Part shown: one piece after another, positions 7,300 through 14,423 of the stretch
Numbering within the stretch: the stretch's first letter is position 1
How the letters are laid out: every line of letters starts with the position of its first letter
Origin: Ruminococcaceae bacterium UBA7147
GTDB taxonomy: Bacteria; Bacillota; Clostridia; Oscillospirales; Acutalibacteraceae
Direction of reading: 5' to 3'
Length of the DNA: 16,835 nt
Assembly: GCA_002491825.1 (NCBI GenBank)
Contig: DKWR01000037.1
Span: forward strand, 1 to 16,835
Translations under genes and position numbers: made by a program
Notes under the pieces: generated by a model
What the model was told of the DNA's origin: nothing
Seen by the model: the letters and a program-made list of their open reading frames with translations, nothing else
Database searches by the model: none

Positions 7300-7327
7300 C
7301 GGTTTGTACACGGAAAGGATAATTTTT

Positions 7328-7900
7328 ATGTATAATACTTGGGAAGAATTGAAAACTGCCTGTGAGCAGTGCGAAAAATGCGAGCTTTGCAAAACAAGGC
7401 ACAACGTAGTTGTCGGCGTGGGAAGTGAGAACGCCGAGGTTATGTTTATCGGAGAAGGCCCCGGAGAAAACGAGGACTTGCAGGGCGAGCCGTTTGTCGG
7501 CAGGGCAGGAAAGCTGCTTGACAAGATGCTCACTGCCGTTGACCTCGACAGAAATAAAAACATTTACATAGCAAACATTGTAAAATGCCGTCCTCCGCAG
7601 AACCGTGACCCAAAGCCCGAGGAGCAGGAGCAGTGCATTGAGTGGTTAAGGGCACAGGTGAAGATGATTAACCCGAAAATCATCGTTTGCCTCGGAAGAA
7701 TAGCCGCAGGGAGAATAATCAAATCGGATATAAAAATCACAAAGGAGCACGGCTTGTGGTTTGAAAAGGGCGGAATACAGATGATGGCTATGCTTCACCC
7801 TGCCGCAGTTCTGCGTGACCCCCGAAGAAAACCGGACGCTTTTGATGATTTCTTAAAGCTCCGTGACAAAATCAACGAAATCTGCGACCATACATATTAA
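7328..7900 (+). CDS. Family 4 (type-a) uracil-DNA glycosylase
   Basis: This DNA repair enzyme of 190 residues removes uracil from DNA. Four cysteines fit the Fe-S cluster of the family: Cys18 and Cys21 (CELC), Cys87 (NIVKCRPPQNRDP) and Cys103. Motif A GEGPGENEDLQGEPFVGRAG (42-61) and the late motif LHPAAVLRDP (156-165) are clear. The start is ATG at 7328 with AAAGGA at 7314-7319. An upstream in-frame start at 7304 has no ribosome site. It is divergent from pduL and convergent with ilvC, so it is a single-gene unit. Confidence 0.93.
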   Translation: MYNTWEELKTACEQCEKCELCKTRHNVVVGVGSENAEVMFIGEGPGENEDLQGEPFVGRAGKLLDKMLTAVDLDRNKNIYIANIVKCRPPQNRDPKPEEQEQCIEWLRAQVKMINPKIIVCLGRIAAGRIIKSDIKITKEHGLWFEKGGIQMMAMLHPAAVLRDPRRKPDAFDDFLKLRDKINEICDHTY

Positions 7901-7901
7901 A

Positions 7902-7955
7902 AGTGTGGAGTTTGAAGAGTGGAGAGTGGAGTTAATGGTTGCTTCGCTCCGATTA
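7902..7955 (-). repeat. Dispersed intergenic repeat, partial copy C
   Basis: GTGGAGAGTGGAGTT followed by GGTTGCTTCGCTCCGATT resembles 14910-14965 and the inner core of 130-150. It begins directly after the uracil-DNA glycosylase stop and lies before the terminator. Strand is given relative to copy A. Confidence 0.5.
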
Positions 7956-7986
7956 GTTGAATAACTGGTATTAACAGACAAAACAA

Positions 7987-8021
7987 AATGGTCGGACACC
8001 TTTGACGGTGCACCGACCATT
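7987..8021. terminator. Bidirectional terminator between convergent genes
   Basis: A 9-bp stem AATGGTCGG (7987-7995) pairs with CCGACCATT (8013-8021), with a second inner stem CACC/GGTG. T-rich tails lie on both sides (ATTTTT on plus, TTTTGTTT on minus). It separates the uracil-DNA glycosylase gene from ilvC. Confidence 0.85.
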
Positions 8022-8039
8022 ATTTTTGAATTAAGAAAA

Positions 8040-9080
8040 TCAGTTGTTGATGAGCTTGTCCTCGTCTGACCAGCTGTAGAGCTTTCTAACTTCCTTACCG
8101 ATTGTCTCGGCAGGAGCTTCTGCGGCGAGCTTTCTCATTGCACGGAAGTGAGCCTGACCGCCTGCCTTTGACATATCAAGGAGGAAGTCTTTAGCAAATG
8201 TACCGTCCTGAATATCGGAAAGAACCTGCTTCATAGCCTTCTTTGTATCGTCTGTGATAATCTTGGGACCTGTGATGTAGTCGCCGTACTCAGCAGTGTT
8301 GGAAATTGAATATCTCATACCTGCAAAGCCTGACTGATAGATAAGGTCAACGATGAGCTTCATCTCGTGAATGCACTCAAAGTAAGCGTTTCTGGGGTCG
8401 TAACCAGCTTCGCAGAGTGTTTCAAAGCCAGCCTGCATAAGTGCGCAAACACCGCCGCAGAGAACAGCCTGTTCACCGAAGAGGTCAGTTTCTGTTTCTG
8501 TTCTGAAGTTTGTTTCAAGAACGCCTGCTCTTGCACCGCCGATACCGAGAGCGTAAGCGAGTGCGAGGTCTTTAGCCTTGCCTGTAGCGTCCTGATGAAC
8601 AGCAACAAGACAGGGAACACCCTTGCCAACCTGATATTCGCTTCTTACTGTGTGACCGGGACCCTTGGGAGCTACCATTGTAACGTCAACGTCAGCAGGA
8701 GGAACAATCTGCTCGAAGTGAATGTTGAAGCCGTGAGCGAACATAAGCATATTGCCTGATTCGAGGTTAGGCTCGATGTCGTTCTTGTAAAGAGCAGCCT
8801 GCTTCTCGTCGTTGATAAGAATCATAATGATGTCAGCCTGTTTTGCAGCTTCGGCAGCTGTATATACTTTAAAGCCCTGTGCCTCAGCCTTTGCCCATGA
8901 CTTACTTCCTTCGTAAAGACCGATAATTACATTGCAGCCCGACTCCTTAAGGTTAAGAGCGTGAGCGTGGCCCTGGCTGCCGTAACCGATGATTGCAATT
9001 GTCTTACCGTCGAGTAAAGAAAGGTTACAGTCTGACTGGTAATAGATTGGTGCTTTCATGTTTTCTTTGTAGTCTTTCAT
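8040..9080 (-). CDS. ilvC: Ketol-acid reductoisomerase
   Basis: This 346-residue class I enzyme converts 2-acetolactate or 2-aceto-2-hydroxybutyrate to the dihydroxy acid in valine/isoleucine synthesis, using NAD(P)H and magnesium. The Rossmann motif is GYGSQGHAHALN (32-43). Catalytic-domain residues include FAHGFNI (114-120), APKGPGH (137-143, Lys139), TETETDLFGEQ (194-204, Asp199 and Glu203), and Glu235/Glu239 in FECIHEM. The cofactor loop reads LYEGSKSW (55-62), with Tyr and Glu where many NADPH enzymes have a basic residue. The start is ATG at 9080, ten bases from AGGAGG. It is the last gene of the ilvB-ilvN-ilvC operon, 63 bp after ilvN. Confidence 0.97.
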   Translation of the reverse strand: MKDYKENMKAPIYYQSDCNLSLLDGKTIAIIGYGSQGHAHALNLKESGCNVIIGLYEGSKSWAKAEAQGFKVYTAAEAAKQADIIMILINDEKQAALYKNDIEPNLESGNMLMFAHGFNIHFEQIVPPADVDVTMVAPKGPGHTVRSEYQVGKGVPCLVAVHQDATGKAKDLALAYALGIGGARAGVLETNFRTETETDLFGEQAVLCGGVCALMQAGFETLCEAGYDPRNAYFECIHEMKLIVDLIYQSGFAGMRYSISNTAEYGDYITGPKIITDDTKKAMKQVLSDIQDGTFAKDFLLDMSKAGGQAHFRAMRKLAAEAPAETIGKEVRKLYSWSDEDKLINN

Positions 9081-9098
9081 TTTAATGAATCCTCCTTA

Positions 9099-9111
9099 CC
9101 GCAGATTGCGG
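9099..9111 (-). other. Small hairpin before the ilvC ribosome site
   Basis: On the transcript, CCGCA-ATC-TGCGG forms a compact five-bp hairpin that ends two bases before AAGGAGG. It might affect mRNA stability or ilvC translation within the ilvBNC message. There is no direct evidence of function. Confidence 0.3.
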
Positions 9112-9143
9112 CATAATAAATATGTATATGTTATGCTGTAAGA

Positions 9144-9635
9144 TTAAACGGAAACCGAAGCTGTTCCCCTGTCAATGGCAACAGTACCTGTTCTTACAAT
9201 CTCACGGATACCATAAGGCTTGAGTAAATCAATCAGTGTGTTTACACGGTTTGCACATTCGCAGTATTCAATCGTAACGCAGTTTGTTGCAACGTCAACG
9301 ATTTTTGCCTGCATAATTTCAACCGTCTGAATAATCTCTGCACGTTTTGCGGCAGGACAATGAACCTTTATAAGCGTAAGCTCACGGCTTATGAAGTTGC
9401 CCTCGTCAAGACGTTTTACCTTGATGACGGGAATAAGCTTGTTGAGCTGTTTTTCAAGCTGTTCAACAACGTATTCATCGCCGTTTGCTACTATTGTAAT
9501 TCTCGAAACGTCGGGATTATTTGTCACGCCGACAGCGAGAGAGTCAATGTTAAATCCTCTGCGGGAGAAAAGTCCCGAAATCTTTGAGAGAACGCCCGCC
9601 TGGTTTTCAACAAGTATTGATAATGTATATTGCAT
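9144..9635 (-). CDS. ilvN: Acetolactate synthase small (regulatory) subunit
   Basis: This 163-residue protein binds IlvB and usually gives valine feedback control. The N-terminal ACT domain (about 3-76) includes LSILVENQAGVLSKISGLFS (5-24) and RRGFNIDSLAVG (25-36). The C-terminal domain ends in EIVRTGTVAIDRG (145-157), the family's closing motif. The start is ATG at 9635 with GAGGTG upstream, 12 bp after the ilvB stop. The tight spacing shows co-transcription and probably coupled expression of the two subunits. Confidence 0.95.
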   Translation of the reverse strand: MQYTLSILVENQAGVLSKISGLFSRRGFNIDSLAVGVTNNPDVSRITIVANGDEYVVEQLEKQLNKLIPVIKVKRLDEGNFISRELTLIKVHCPAAKRAEIIQTVEIMQAKIVDVATNCVTIEYCECANRVNTLIDLLKPYGIREIVRTGTVAIDRGTASVSV

Positions 9636-9647
9636 TTTCTCACCTCA

Positions 9648-11270
9648 TTAAATAGACGGAGTGTCGGGATATACGTTGCAGACAAGGATAAACGGCTTGT
9701 CGGAATCAACGATTCCCTTTATGATGTTTTCAGCCTCTTCGTTTGAGCTTGCCTCGGCACAGTCAATTCCGTAGGCTTTTGCGATTGTAAGAAAATCGGG
9801 GTCGCCCTGAAGAATCGTTGCGCTGTGTCTGCCCTCGTAGTTTTTATCCTGAAGCTCACGCACCATTCCGAGTCTTGAGTTTCTCATAATTATGATTTTT
9901 ATGTTGAGGTTGTTGCCTGCAATTGTTGCAAGCTCGTTCATACCCATCTGGAAGCTGCCGTCACCGCAGATTGCAATAACGTCACGGTCGGGGCGTGCAA
10001 ACTTTGCGCCCACTGCGGCGGGAATTGAATAACCCATAGTTCCCATACCGCCTGTTGTGAGGAATCTGCCTTCACGGATTCGGAAGTTGTTAGCGCACCA
10101 TATCTGATTCTGTCCTACGTCTGCAACAAGAATTGCCTTTGAGCGGAACATTGCGCTTAAGTGGCTGACGAGCGTTCTCGGTTCAACGTAGCCTTCAAAA
10201 ACGGGAGGAGTTGTGAACAAATCCTTTTTCCACGTTTTTACGGTTTCCTGCCACTGCTCGGGAACTGTGTAGTCGCCGATATTTTCAACAAGCATATCAA
10301 GAACATTTCTCATATCGCCTACAATCGGTATTTCGGTTTTTACGTTCTTTCCGATTTCCGCAGGGTCAATGTCAATGTGGATAACTGTTGTGTTTTCGCT
10401 CATCTGGTGAGGAGCGGCAACGGCTCTGTCGCCGAGTCTTGCACCGCATACGATTACAAGGTCAGCCTCGTGGAGCGAACGGTTAGCAACAGCCTTGCCG
10501 TGTGTGCCGAGCATACCGAGATAAAGCTCGTGTTCGCTGGGCATAACTCCGATTCCCATCATCGTGGAGATTACCGGGATTCTTGTTTTAAGTGCAAAAT
10601 CCTGAAACTTGAGCTTAACGCCCGAGCTGAGTACACCGCCGCCCGATACGATAAGCGGACGTTTGCTTGTCTTGATAGCGTCAATCGCACGCTTAATCTG
10701 AATTGCGTGACCTTTTGTGTTGGGCTTGTAGCCGATTATGTTCACGCTGTCGGGATATACAAACTCCTCAATTTCATTGGTCTGAATATCCATAGGAATG
10801 TCAATAAGTACGGGACCCTGTCTGCCTGTTGAGGCAATGTGGAACGCCTCTTTGAAAACACGTGGCAAATCCTCGGTTTTGCTGACAAGGTAGCTGTGCT
10901 TTACGAATGGCTCACACGCACCTGTGATGTCAGCCTCCTGAAAGACGTCACGTCCGAGCAAATCGGAACGTACCTGACCGGTGATAGCAATCATCGGAAT
11001 TGAGTCTGTGTAGGCAGTGGCAATACCTGTAATAAGATTTGTCGCACCGGGACCGGAGGTTGCGACGCAAACACCCGGTCTGCCGCTGCATCGAGCGTAT
11101 CCGCTTGCGGCGTGGGCAGCATTCTGTTCCTGACGGACGAGAATGTGCTTTATATCAGAATCATAGATTTTATCGTAAAAGGGGCATATCGCAGCACCCG
11201 GATAACCAAAGACGACTGAAACGCCCTCAGCCTCCAAACATTTTACCATAATTTCAGCACCGCTAATCAT
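9648..11270 (-). CDS. ilvB: Acetolactate synthase large (catalytic) subunit
   Basis: This thiamine diphosphate enzyme of 540 residues condenses two pyruvates to acetolactate, or pyruvate with 2-ketobutyrate. FGYPGAAICPFYD (21-33) and VRQEQNAAHAASGYAR (45-60) hold catalytic Glu48. The cofactor motif starts at GDGSF (436-440) and closes at MRNSRLGMV (462-470). Arg463 replaces the first Asn of the usual NN pair, while Asn464, the expected metal ligand, remains. An FAD-type middle domain (about 190-330) is present. It is slightly short for the family. The start is ATG at 11270, with AGGAGGG eleven bases upstream. It is the first gene of ilvB-ilvN-ilvC. Confidence 0.97.
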   Translation of the reverse strand: MISGAEIMVKCLEAEGVSVVFGYPGAAICPFYDKIYDSDIKHILVRQEQNAAHAASGYARCSGRPGVCVATSGPGATNLITGIATAYTDSIPMIAITGQVRSDLLGRDVFQEADITGACEPFVKHSYLVSKTEDLPRVFKEAFHIASTGRQGPVLIDIPMDIQTNEIEEFVYPDSVNIIGYKPNTKGHAIQIKRAIDAIKTSKRPLIVSGGGVLSSGVKLKFQDFALKTRIPVISTMMGIGVMPSEHELYLGMLGTHGKAVANRSLHEADLVIVCGARLGDRAVAAPHQMSENTTVIHIDIDPAEIGKNVKTEIPIVGDMRNVLDMLVENIGDYTVPEQWQETVKTWKKDLFTTPPVFEGYVEPRTLVSHLSAMFRSKAILVADVGQNQIWCANNFRIREGRFLTTGGMGTMGYSIPAAVGAKFARPDRDVIAICGDGSFQMGMNELATIAGNNLNIKIIIMRNSRLGMVRELQDKNYEGRHSATILQGDPDFLTIAKAYGIDCAEASSNEEAENIIKGIVDSDKPFILVCNVYPDTPSI

Positions 11271-11308
11271 TATGTTTTTGTCCCTCCTGTCCTTTTAATT
11301 TTACATAA

Positions 11309-11324
11309 AAAAGCAAGTGCTTTT
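11309..11324 (-). promoter_or_regulatory. Terminator-like hairpin in the ilvB leader
   Basis: The minus-strand leader contains AAAAGC-ACTT-GCTTTT followed by further Ts, a weak terminator-like hairpin. A second AAAAGC lies just upstream (complement of 11333-11338) and could compete for GCTTTT. This hints at attenuation, but the stem is only six mostly A-U pairs, so it may have no function. Confidence 0.3.
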
Positions 11325-11345
11325 CAGTAATCGCTTTTAAAGCAT

Positions 11346-11374
11346 ATTATACAATAAATATATCAAAAAGTAAA
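11346..11374 (-). promoter_or_regulatory. Promoter of ilvBNC
   Basis: On the minus strand, TTTACT (11369-11374) and a perfect TATAAT (11346-11351) are 17 bp apart. Transcription would start near 11338, giving a leader of about 68 bases, too short for a T-box. Confidence 0.7.
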
Positions 11375-11625
11375 GAGGTGCAGAAAAAGTCGAAAAAAAA
11401 TAATGAAAAAAGTCTGAAAAATATATTTTCCAATAACTTTTGCTTGAGGTTGATATAAGTTACAACTTGTTAATTCTTTATGCGAAAAATGGAATTTCTT
11501 TTATTTCTTTAAGGGAATTTATAACAAAGATTTCTTTTGATTGTTAATAATTTAAATAAAAGTAACAGTTCATTAATAATTTGAGTACAAGTTTGCTAAA
11601 AATCGGTTACAATTTTAATATTGCG
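11375..11625. other. AT-rich intergenic region, no gene seen
   Basis: This lies between the divergent ilvB and murA promoters. It is very AT-rich with no open frame of note on either strand. The only local symmetry seen is small: GAAAA-ATATA-TTTTC (11416-11430), about 45 bp upstream of the ilvB -35, and AAGTT-AC-AACTT (11457-11468). Neither matches a regulator site I can name with confidence. Confidence 0.5.
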
Positions 11626-11654
11626 TTGACTTTACTACAAAATTGTAGTATGAT
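11626..11654 (+). promoter_or_regulatory. Promoter of murA
   Basis: TTGACT (11626-11631) and TATGAT (11649-11654) are exactly 17 bp apart, each 5 of 6 to consensus. It would start near 11661 and give a leader of about 190 bases before the murA start. A perfect inverted repeat fills the spacer. Confidence 0.75.
11633..11650. promoter_or_regulatory. Operator-like inverted repeat in the murA promoter
   Basis: TACTACAA-AA-TTGTAGTA is a perfect 8-bp inverted repeat with a 2-bp centre. It lies between the -35 and -10 and overlaps the first two bases of the -10. The position is typical for a repressor. Half-sites recall those of BlaI/MecI/CopY repressors (TACA..TGTA), but the TACA and TGTA cores are four bases apart here, not two. 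No such regulator is encoded in the window. Confidence 0.5.
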
Positions 11655-11668
11655 TTTCTGTAGAAGAA

Positions 11669-11696
11669 TTGTGGCGTAACATATACGTAACCACAA
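11669..11696 (+). other. Hairpin in the long murA leader
   Basis: TTGTGG (11669-11674) pairs with CCACAA (11691-11696), with an inner CGTA/TACG pairing and a three-base bulge. It falls near the predicted 5' end of the murA transcript and may stabilise it. It matches no riboswitch class that I recognise. The rest of the leader to 11850 is AT-rich without other clear structure. Confidence 0.35.
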
Positions 11697-11850
11697 CCGA
11701 TAGTGTGTTTTAATAAAAATGTAATATATTTTGTGGCTTTAAGGCTTTTCTTTAATGCTTTTAATGTATAATTTGCATTTTGTTTTTTATAATATCTACA
11801 CTTATTAGTTATTGCAAGTTCTAAACAATACTGTATTGGAGTGTAAACAA

Positions 11851-13146
11851 TTGGAAAAATTTGTAGTTACCGGCGGCAAGCCTTTATTTGGCGAGGTAAA
11901 CATCAGCGGTGCAAAAAATGCTGCCGTTGCAATTATACCCGCAGTTATCCTCTGCGACGAACCGTGTCAGATTGAAAATATTCCAAACATAAGCGACGTT
12001 TCTCTCATAAGCCGAATCCTTCAGCAGATGGGCGCAAACGTAAGAAGAATAAATAAATCATCTTTATATATAGACCCCACTAAAATCAGAACCTGCAACG
12101 CAACAACCGTTCTGGTAAGAGGTATGCGTGCTTCATATTATCTTCTCGGTGCTTTGCTCGGCAAATACGGCAAGGCTAAGGTTGCTCTGCCCGGCGGATG
12201 TAATTTCGGCGTTCGTCCGATTGATCAGCACTTAAAGGGCTTTGAGGCAATGGGGGCAAGAACGACTCTTGTTGACGGAGCAATTATTGAGGCTGAATGT
12301 GACGGACCTCTTGAAGGCAATCATATTTATCTTGACGTTGTGTCGGTTGGCGCAACTATGAACATTATGCTTGCGGCAAGCAAGGCACAGGGACTTACAA
12401 TCATTGAAAATGCCGCAAAAGAGCCGCACATCGTTGACCTTGCAAACTTCCTAAACTCTATGGGAGCTGACATCAGGGGCGCTGGTACAGACGTTATCAA
12501 AATCCGCGGCGTGGGTTACCTTCACGGCGTGACATATTCGATTATTCCCGACCAGATTGAAGCTGGCACATATATGTGTGCCGCCGCTGCAACAAGGGGT
12601 TGCATTACGGTTAATAACATTACACCGAAGCACCTTGATTCAATTACGGCAAAGCTCCGTGAAATGGGTGTTGTAATTACGGAATATGACGAGTCAATCA
12701 AGATTGACGCAACAAAAAGACCGCTTAAGCGTTGTAATATCAAGACAATGCCTCACCCCGGTTTCCCGACAGACTGTCAGCCACAGTTTGCCGCACTTCT
12801 TATGAGCGTTCCGGGTACAAGCATTATCAACGAAAACGTATGGGATAACCGCTATCAGTATGTAAGCGAGCTTATCAGAATGGGTGCACAGATTTCTGTA
12901 GAGGGCAGACTTGCAATTATCGAAGGCGGAGCACCGCTTACAGCCGCTCCCGTTAAGGCTACGGATTTGCGTGCAGGTGCCGCAATGATTATAGCCGCTC
13001 TTGAGGTTAAGGGCACAACCGAAATTTCAAGTATCCAGTACATTGAGCGTGGCTACGAGGACGTTGTTGAAAAGTTCAGAGCCCTCGGTGCTGACATCAA
13101 AAAGGTTTACTTTACAGGCGACAACGAGGAAGAACTCGGCGCATAA
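11851..13146 (+). CDS. murA: UDP-N-acetylglucosamine 1-carboxyvinyltransferase
   Basis: This is the first committed enzyme of peptidoglycan synthesis, adding enolpyruvate from PEP to UDP-GlcNAc. It has 431 residues, a normal length. The N-terminus has VNISGAKNAAVA (16-27) with Lys22. The active loop is LPGGCNFGVRPID (113-125) with Cys117, the residue alkylated by fosfomycin, so the target looks drug-sensitive. PGFPTDCQPQFAALL (303-317) carries catalytic Asp308. The start is TTG at 11851 with GGAG at 11838-11841, giving MEKFVVTGGKPLFGE as in other MurA proteins. An upstream in-frame TTG at 11812 has no ribosome site. It has its own promoter and a strong terminator. Firmicutes often have two MurA paralogues; which one this is cannot be told. 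Confidence 0.95.
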   Translation: MEKFVVTGGKPLFGEVNISGAKNAAVAIIPAVILCDEPCQIENIPNISDVSLISRILQQMGANVRRINKSSLYIDPTKIRTCNATTVLVRGMRASYYLLGALLGKYGKAKVALPGGCNFGVRPIDQHLKGFEAMGARTTLVDGAIIEAECDGPLEGNHIYLDVVSVGATMNIMLAASKAQGLTIIENAAKEPHIVDLANFLNSMGADIRGAGTDVIKIRGVGYLHGVTYSIIPDQIEAGTYMCAAAATRGCITVNNITPKHLDSITAKLREMGVVITEYDESIKIDATKRPLKRCNIKTMPHPGFPTDCQPQFAALLMSVPGTSIINENVWDNRYQYVSELIRMGAQISVEGRLAIIEGGAPLTAAPVKATDLRAGAAMIIAALEVKGTTEISSIQYIERGYEDVVEKFRALGADIKKVYFTGDNEEELGA

Positions 13147-13162
13147 AAAGCAAAATATATTC

Positions 13163-13197
13163 AAGCCGTTTTCTGTTGAAAGCGGCTTTTCTTTTTT
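13163..13197 (+). terminator. Terminator of murA
   Basis: An 11-bp stem (13163-13173 with 13178-13188, one G-U pair) with a TGTT loop, followed by TTCTTTTTT. The tail runs straight into a G-rich tract that forms the crcB ribosome site. Confidence 0.85.
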
Positions 13198-13213
13198 GGG
13201 GGGGATTAAGTAA

Positions 13214-13582
13214 ATGGGATTTTTATTTGTAGGACTTGGCGGCGCAGTGGGCGCAATGTTAAGATATGCAATCAGCCTGATACCCTACAAGGGCGGATTC
13301 CCGCTTCTGACCTTTGTTACTAATATTCTCGGTGCATTGCTTATCGGCTTTATCGTGGGATACGCATCAAAACGAAACGTAAACGACAGCCTTATGCTGT
13401 TTTTAAAAACAGGACTTTGCGGAGGTTTTACAACCTTTTCAACCTTTTCGCTTGAGGCGTATAATCTCTTTGTAAGCGGAAGTAAAATCCTTGCAGTGTG
13501 CTATGCAGTCTTAAGCGCAGTGTGCTGTATTATAGGAGTATGGCTCGGAATTACGCTGTCAACGGCTGTTGTAAAAGACTGA
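13214..13582 (+). CDS. crcB: Fluoride exporter CrcB/Fluc
   Basis: This 122-residue membrane protein has four hydrophobic segments, the size of a Fluc subunit. These form dual-topology dimers that let fluoride out of the cell. Signatures are GAVGAMLRY (10-18), LTFVTNILGALLIG (32-45) with Asn37, and GLCGGFTTFSTFSLE (67-81) with the pore Phe/Thr segment. The start is ATG at 13214 with GGGGGGA at 13198-13204. The gene begins only 16 bp after the murA terminator, so there is no room for a fluoride riboswitch. Expression probably comes from murA read-through. A single copy is present; some bacteria have crcB pairs. Confidence 0.92.
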   Translation: MGFLFVGLGGAVGAMLRYAISLIPYKGGFPLLTFVTNILGALLIGFIVGYASKRNVNDSLMLFLKTGLCGGFTTFSTFSLEAYNLFVSGSKILAVCYAVLSAVCCIIGVWLGITLSTAVVKD

Positions 13583-13597
13583 AAAGTGTGGTAGAAT
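13569..13597 (+). promoter_or_regulatory. Possible promoter of the walJ-like/rlmH genes
   Basis: TTGTAA (13569-13574) and TAGAAT (13592-13597) are 17 bp apart. The -35 lies in the last codons of crcB. Transcription would begin near 13604, before the ribosome site at 13617. Confidence 0.45.
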
Positions 13598-13630
13598 GAT
13601 ATGTAATTTACTGGATAAGGATTGATTGAT

Positions 13631-14419
13631 TTGGCAAGAGCAGTTCCGCTGTTCAGCGGCAGTAAGGGCAACAGCTATTACATAGGTACGTCGTCGGAGG
13701 GTGTTCTGATTGACGCAGGCAGGTCGTGCAGGCAGATTGAAAACGCAATGGAGGCTAACGGGCTGAAAATGCAGAACGTCGGCGCAGTGTTCATTACGCA
13801 TGAGCATTCTGACCATTGCAGTGCGTTAAGGGTGCTTGCAAAGAAGTACGGCTTTAAGATTTTTGCAAGCGAGGGTACGTTAGGCGAGCTTGCAAGAACG
13901 GAAAAAATACTCCCCGATTTCAATGCAACGGTAATTGAAAACGAGGTAGCAGTCGGCAATATGCTAATTGAGCGAATCAACACTCCCCACGATGCCGCAG
14001 AAAGCTGTTGCTATCGTGTTACGGTTTCAGACGGAAAATCTGCGTTAATCGCAACCGATATGGGCGTAATGCTCGACGGAGTAAGAGATGCGGCAAAGAG
14101 GAGTGACTTTGTCGTGCTTGAATCAAACCACGATATTGAGATGCTCAAAAACGGAATTTATCCGTTTTATTTAAAGCAGAGGATTTTGTCGGCAAAGGGA
14201 CACCTTTCAAATGCCGCCTGTGCCGACGAGCTTGCAGATTTGGTAAAAAGCGGTACGCTCCGACTAATGCTCGGACATTTAAGCGAACAGAACAACACGC
14301 CCGAAATTGCACTTGCAACGGCGATTTCAAGCCTTGAAAAAGCAGGACTGAAATTCAGAAGCGACTTCACGCTCGACATTGCTCCGAGCGAAACGAGAAT
14401 ACAATCGGTGATTTTTTAA
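13631..14419 (+). CDS. MBL-fold metallo-hydrolase, WalJ/YycJ-like
   Basis: This metallo-beta-lactamase fold protein has 262 residues. The metal site is THEHSDH (56-62: His57, His59, Asp61, His62), with His120 (NTPHDA), Asp143 (ATDMG) and His216 (LGHLSEQNN). The opening PLFSGSKGNSYYIG (6-19) and the NN after LGHLSEQ are typical of the YycJ/WalJ group, thought to be nucleases or phosphodiesterases acting in DNA repair and cell division. The start is TTG at 13631, nine bases from AAGGA (13617-13621). A TTG at 13622 touches the ribosome site and is unlikely. It precedes rlmH by 4 bp; walJ and rlmH are also near each other in other Firmicutes, though here without the WalKR genes. Confidence 0.88.
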   Translation: MARAVPLFSGSKGNSYYIGTSSEGVLIDAGRSCRQIENAMEANGLKMQNVGAVFITHEHSDHCSALRVLAKKYGFKIFASEGTLGELARTEKILPDFNATVIENEVAVGNMLIERINTPHDAAESCCYRVTVSDGKSALIATDMGVMLDGVRDAAKRSDFVVLESNHDIEMLKNGIYPFYLKQRILSAKGHLSNAACADELADLVKSGTLRLMLGHLSEQNNTPEIALATAISSLEKAGLKFRSDFTLDIAPSETRIQSVIF

Positions 14420-14423
14420 GAAT

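Noticed and set aside
7901..7986. Tandem GTGGAG units as a possible CRISPR or satellite array
   Set aside because: The units are short, irregular and few, with no spacers. They fit better as part of the dispersed repeat.
8360..8759. Open frames on both strands within ilvC
   Set aside because: They are shadows of a highly conserved gene and resemble no protein family.
10161..10832. 223-codon open frame on the plus strand
   Set aside because: It is antisense to the well-supported ilvB, has no recognisable protein features and no ribosome site.
11271..11811. T-box or other known riboswitch in the ilvB-murA intergenic region
   Set aside because: No T-box motif such as AGGGUGG with a specifier stem was seen, and the ilvB leader is too short. 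No other class was recognised by eye.
13147..13213. Fluoride riboswitch upstream of crcB
   Set aside because: The gap is occupied by the murA terminator and the ribosome site. There is no room for the conserved pseudoknot.
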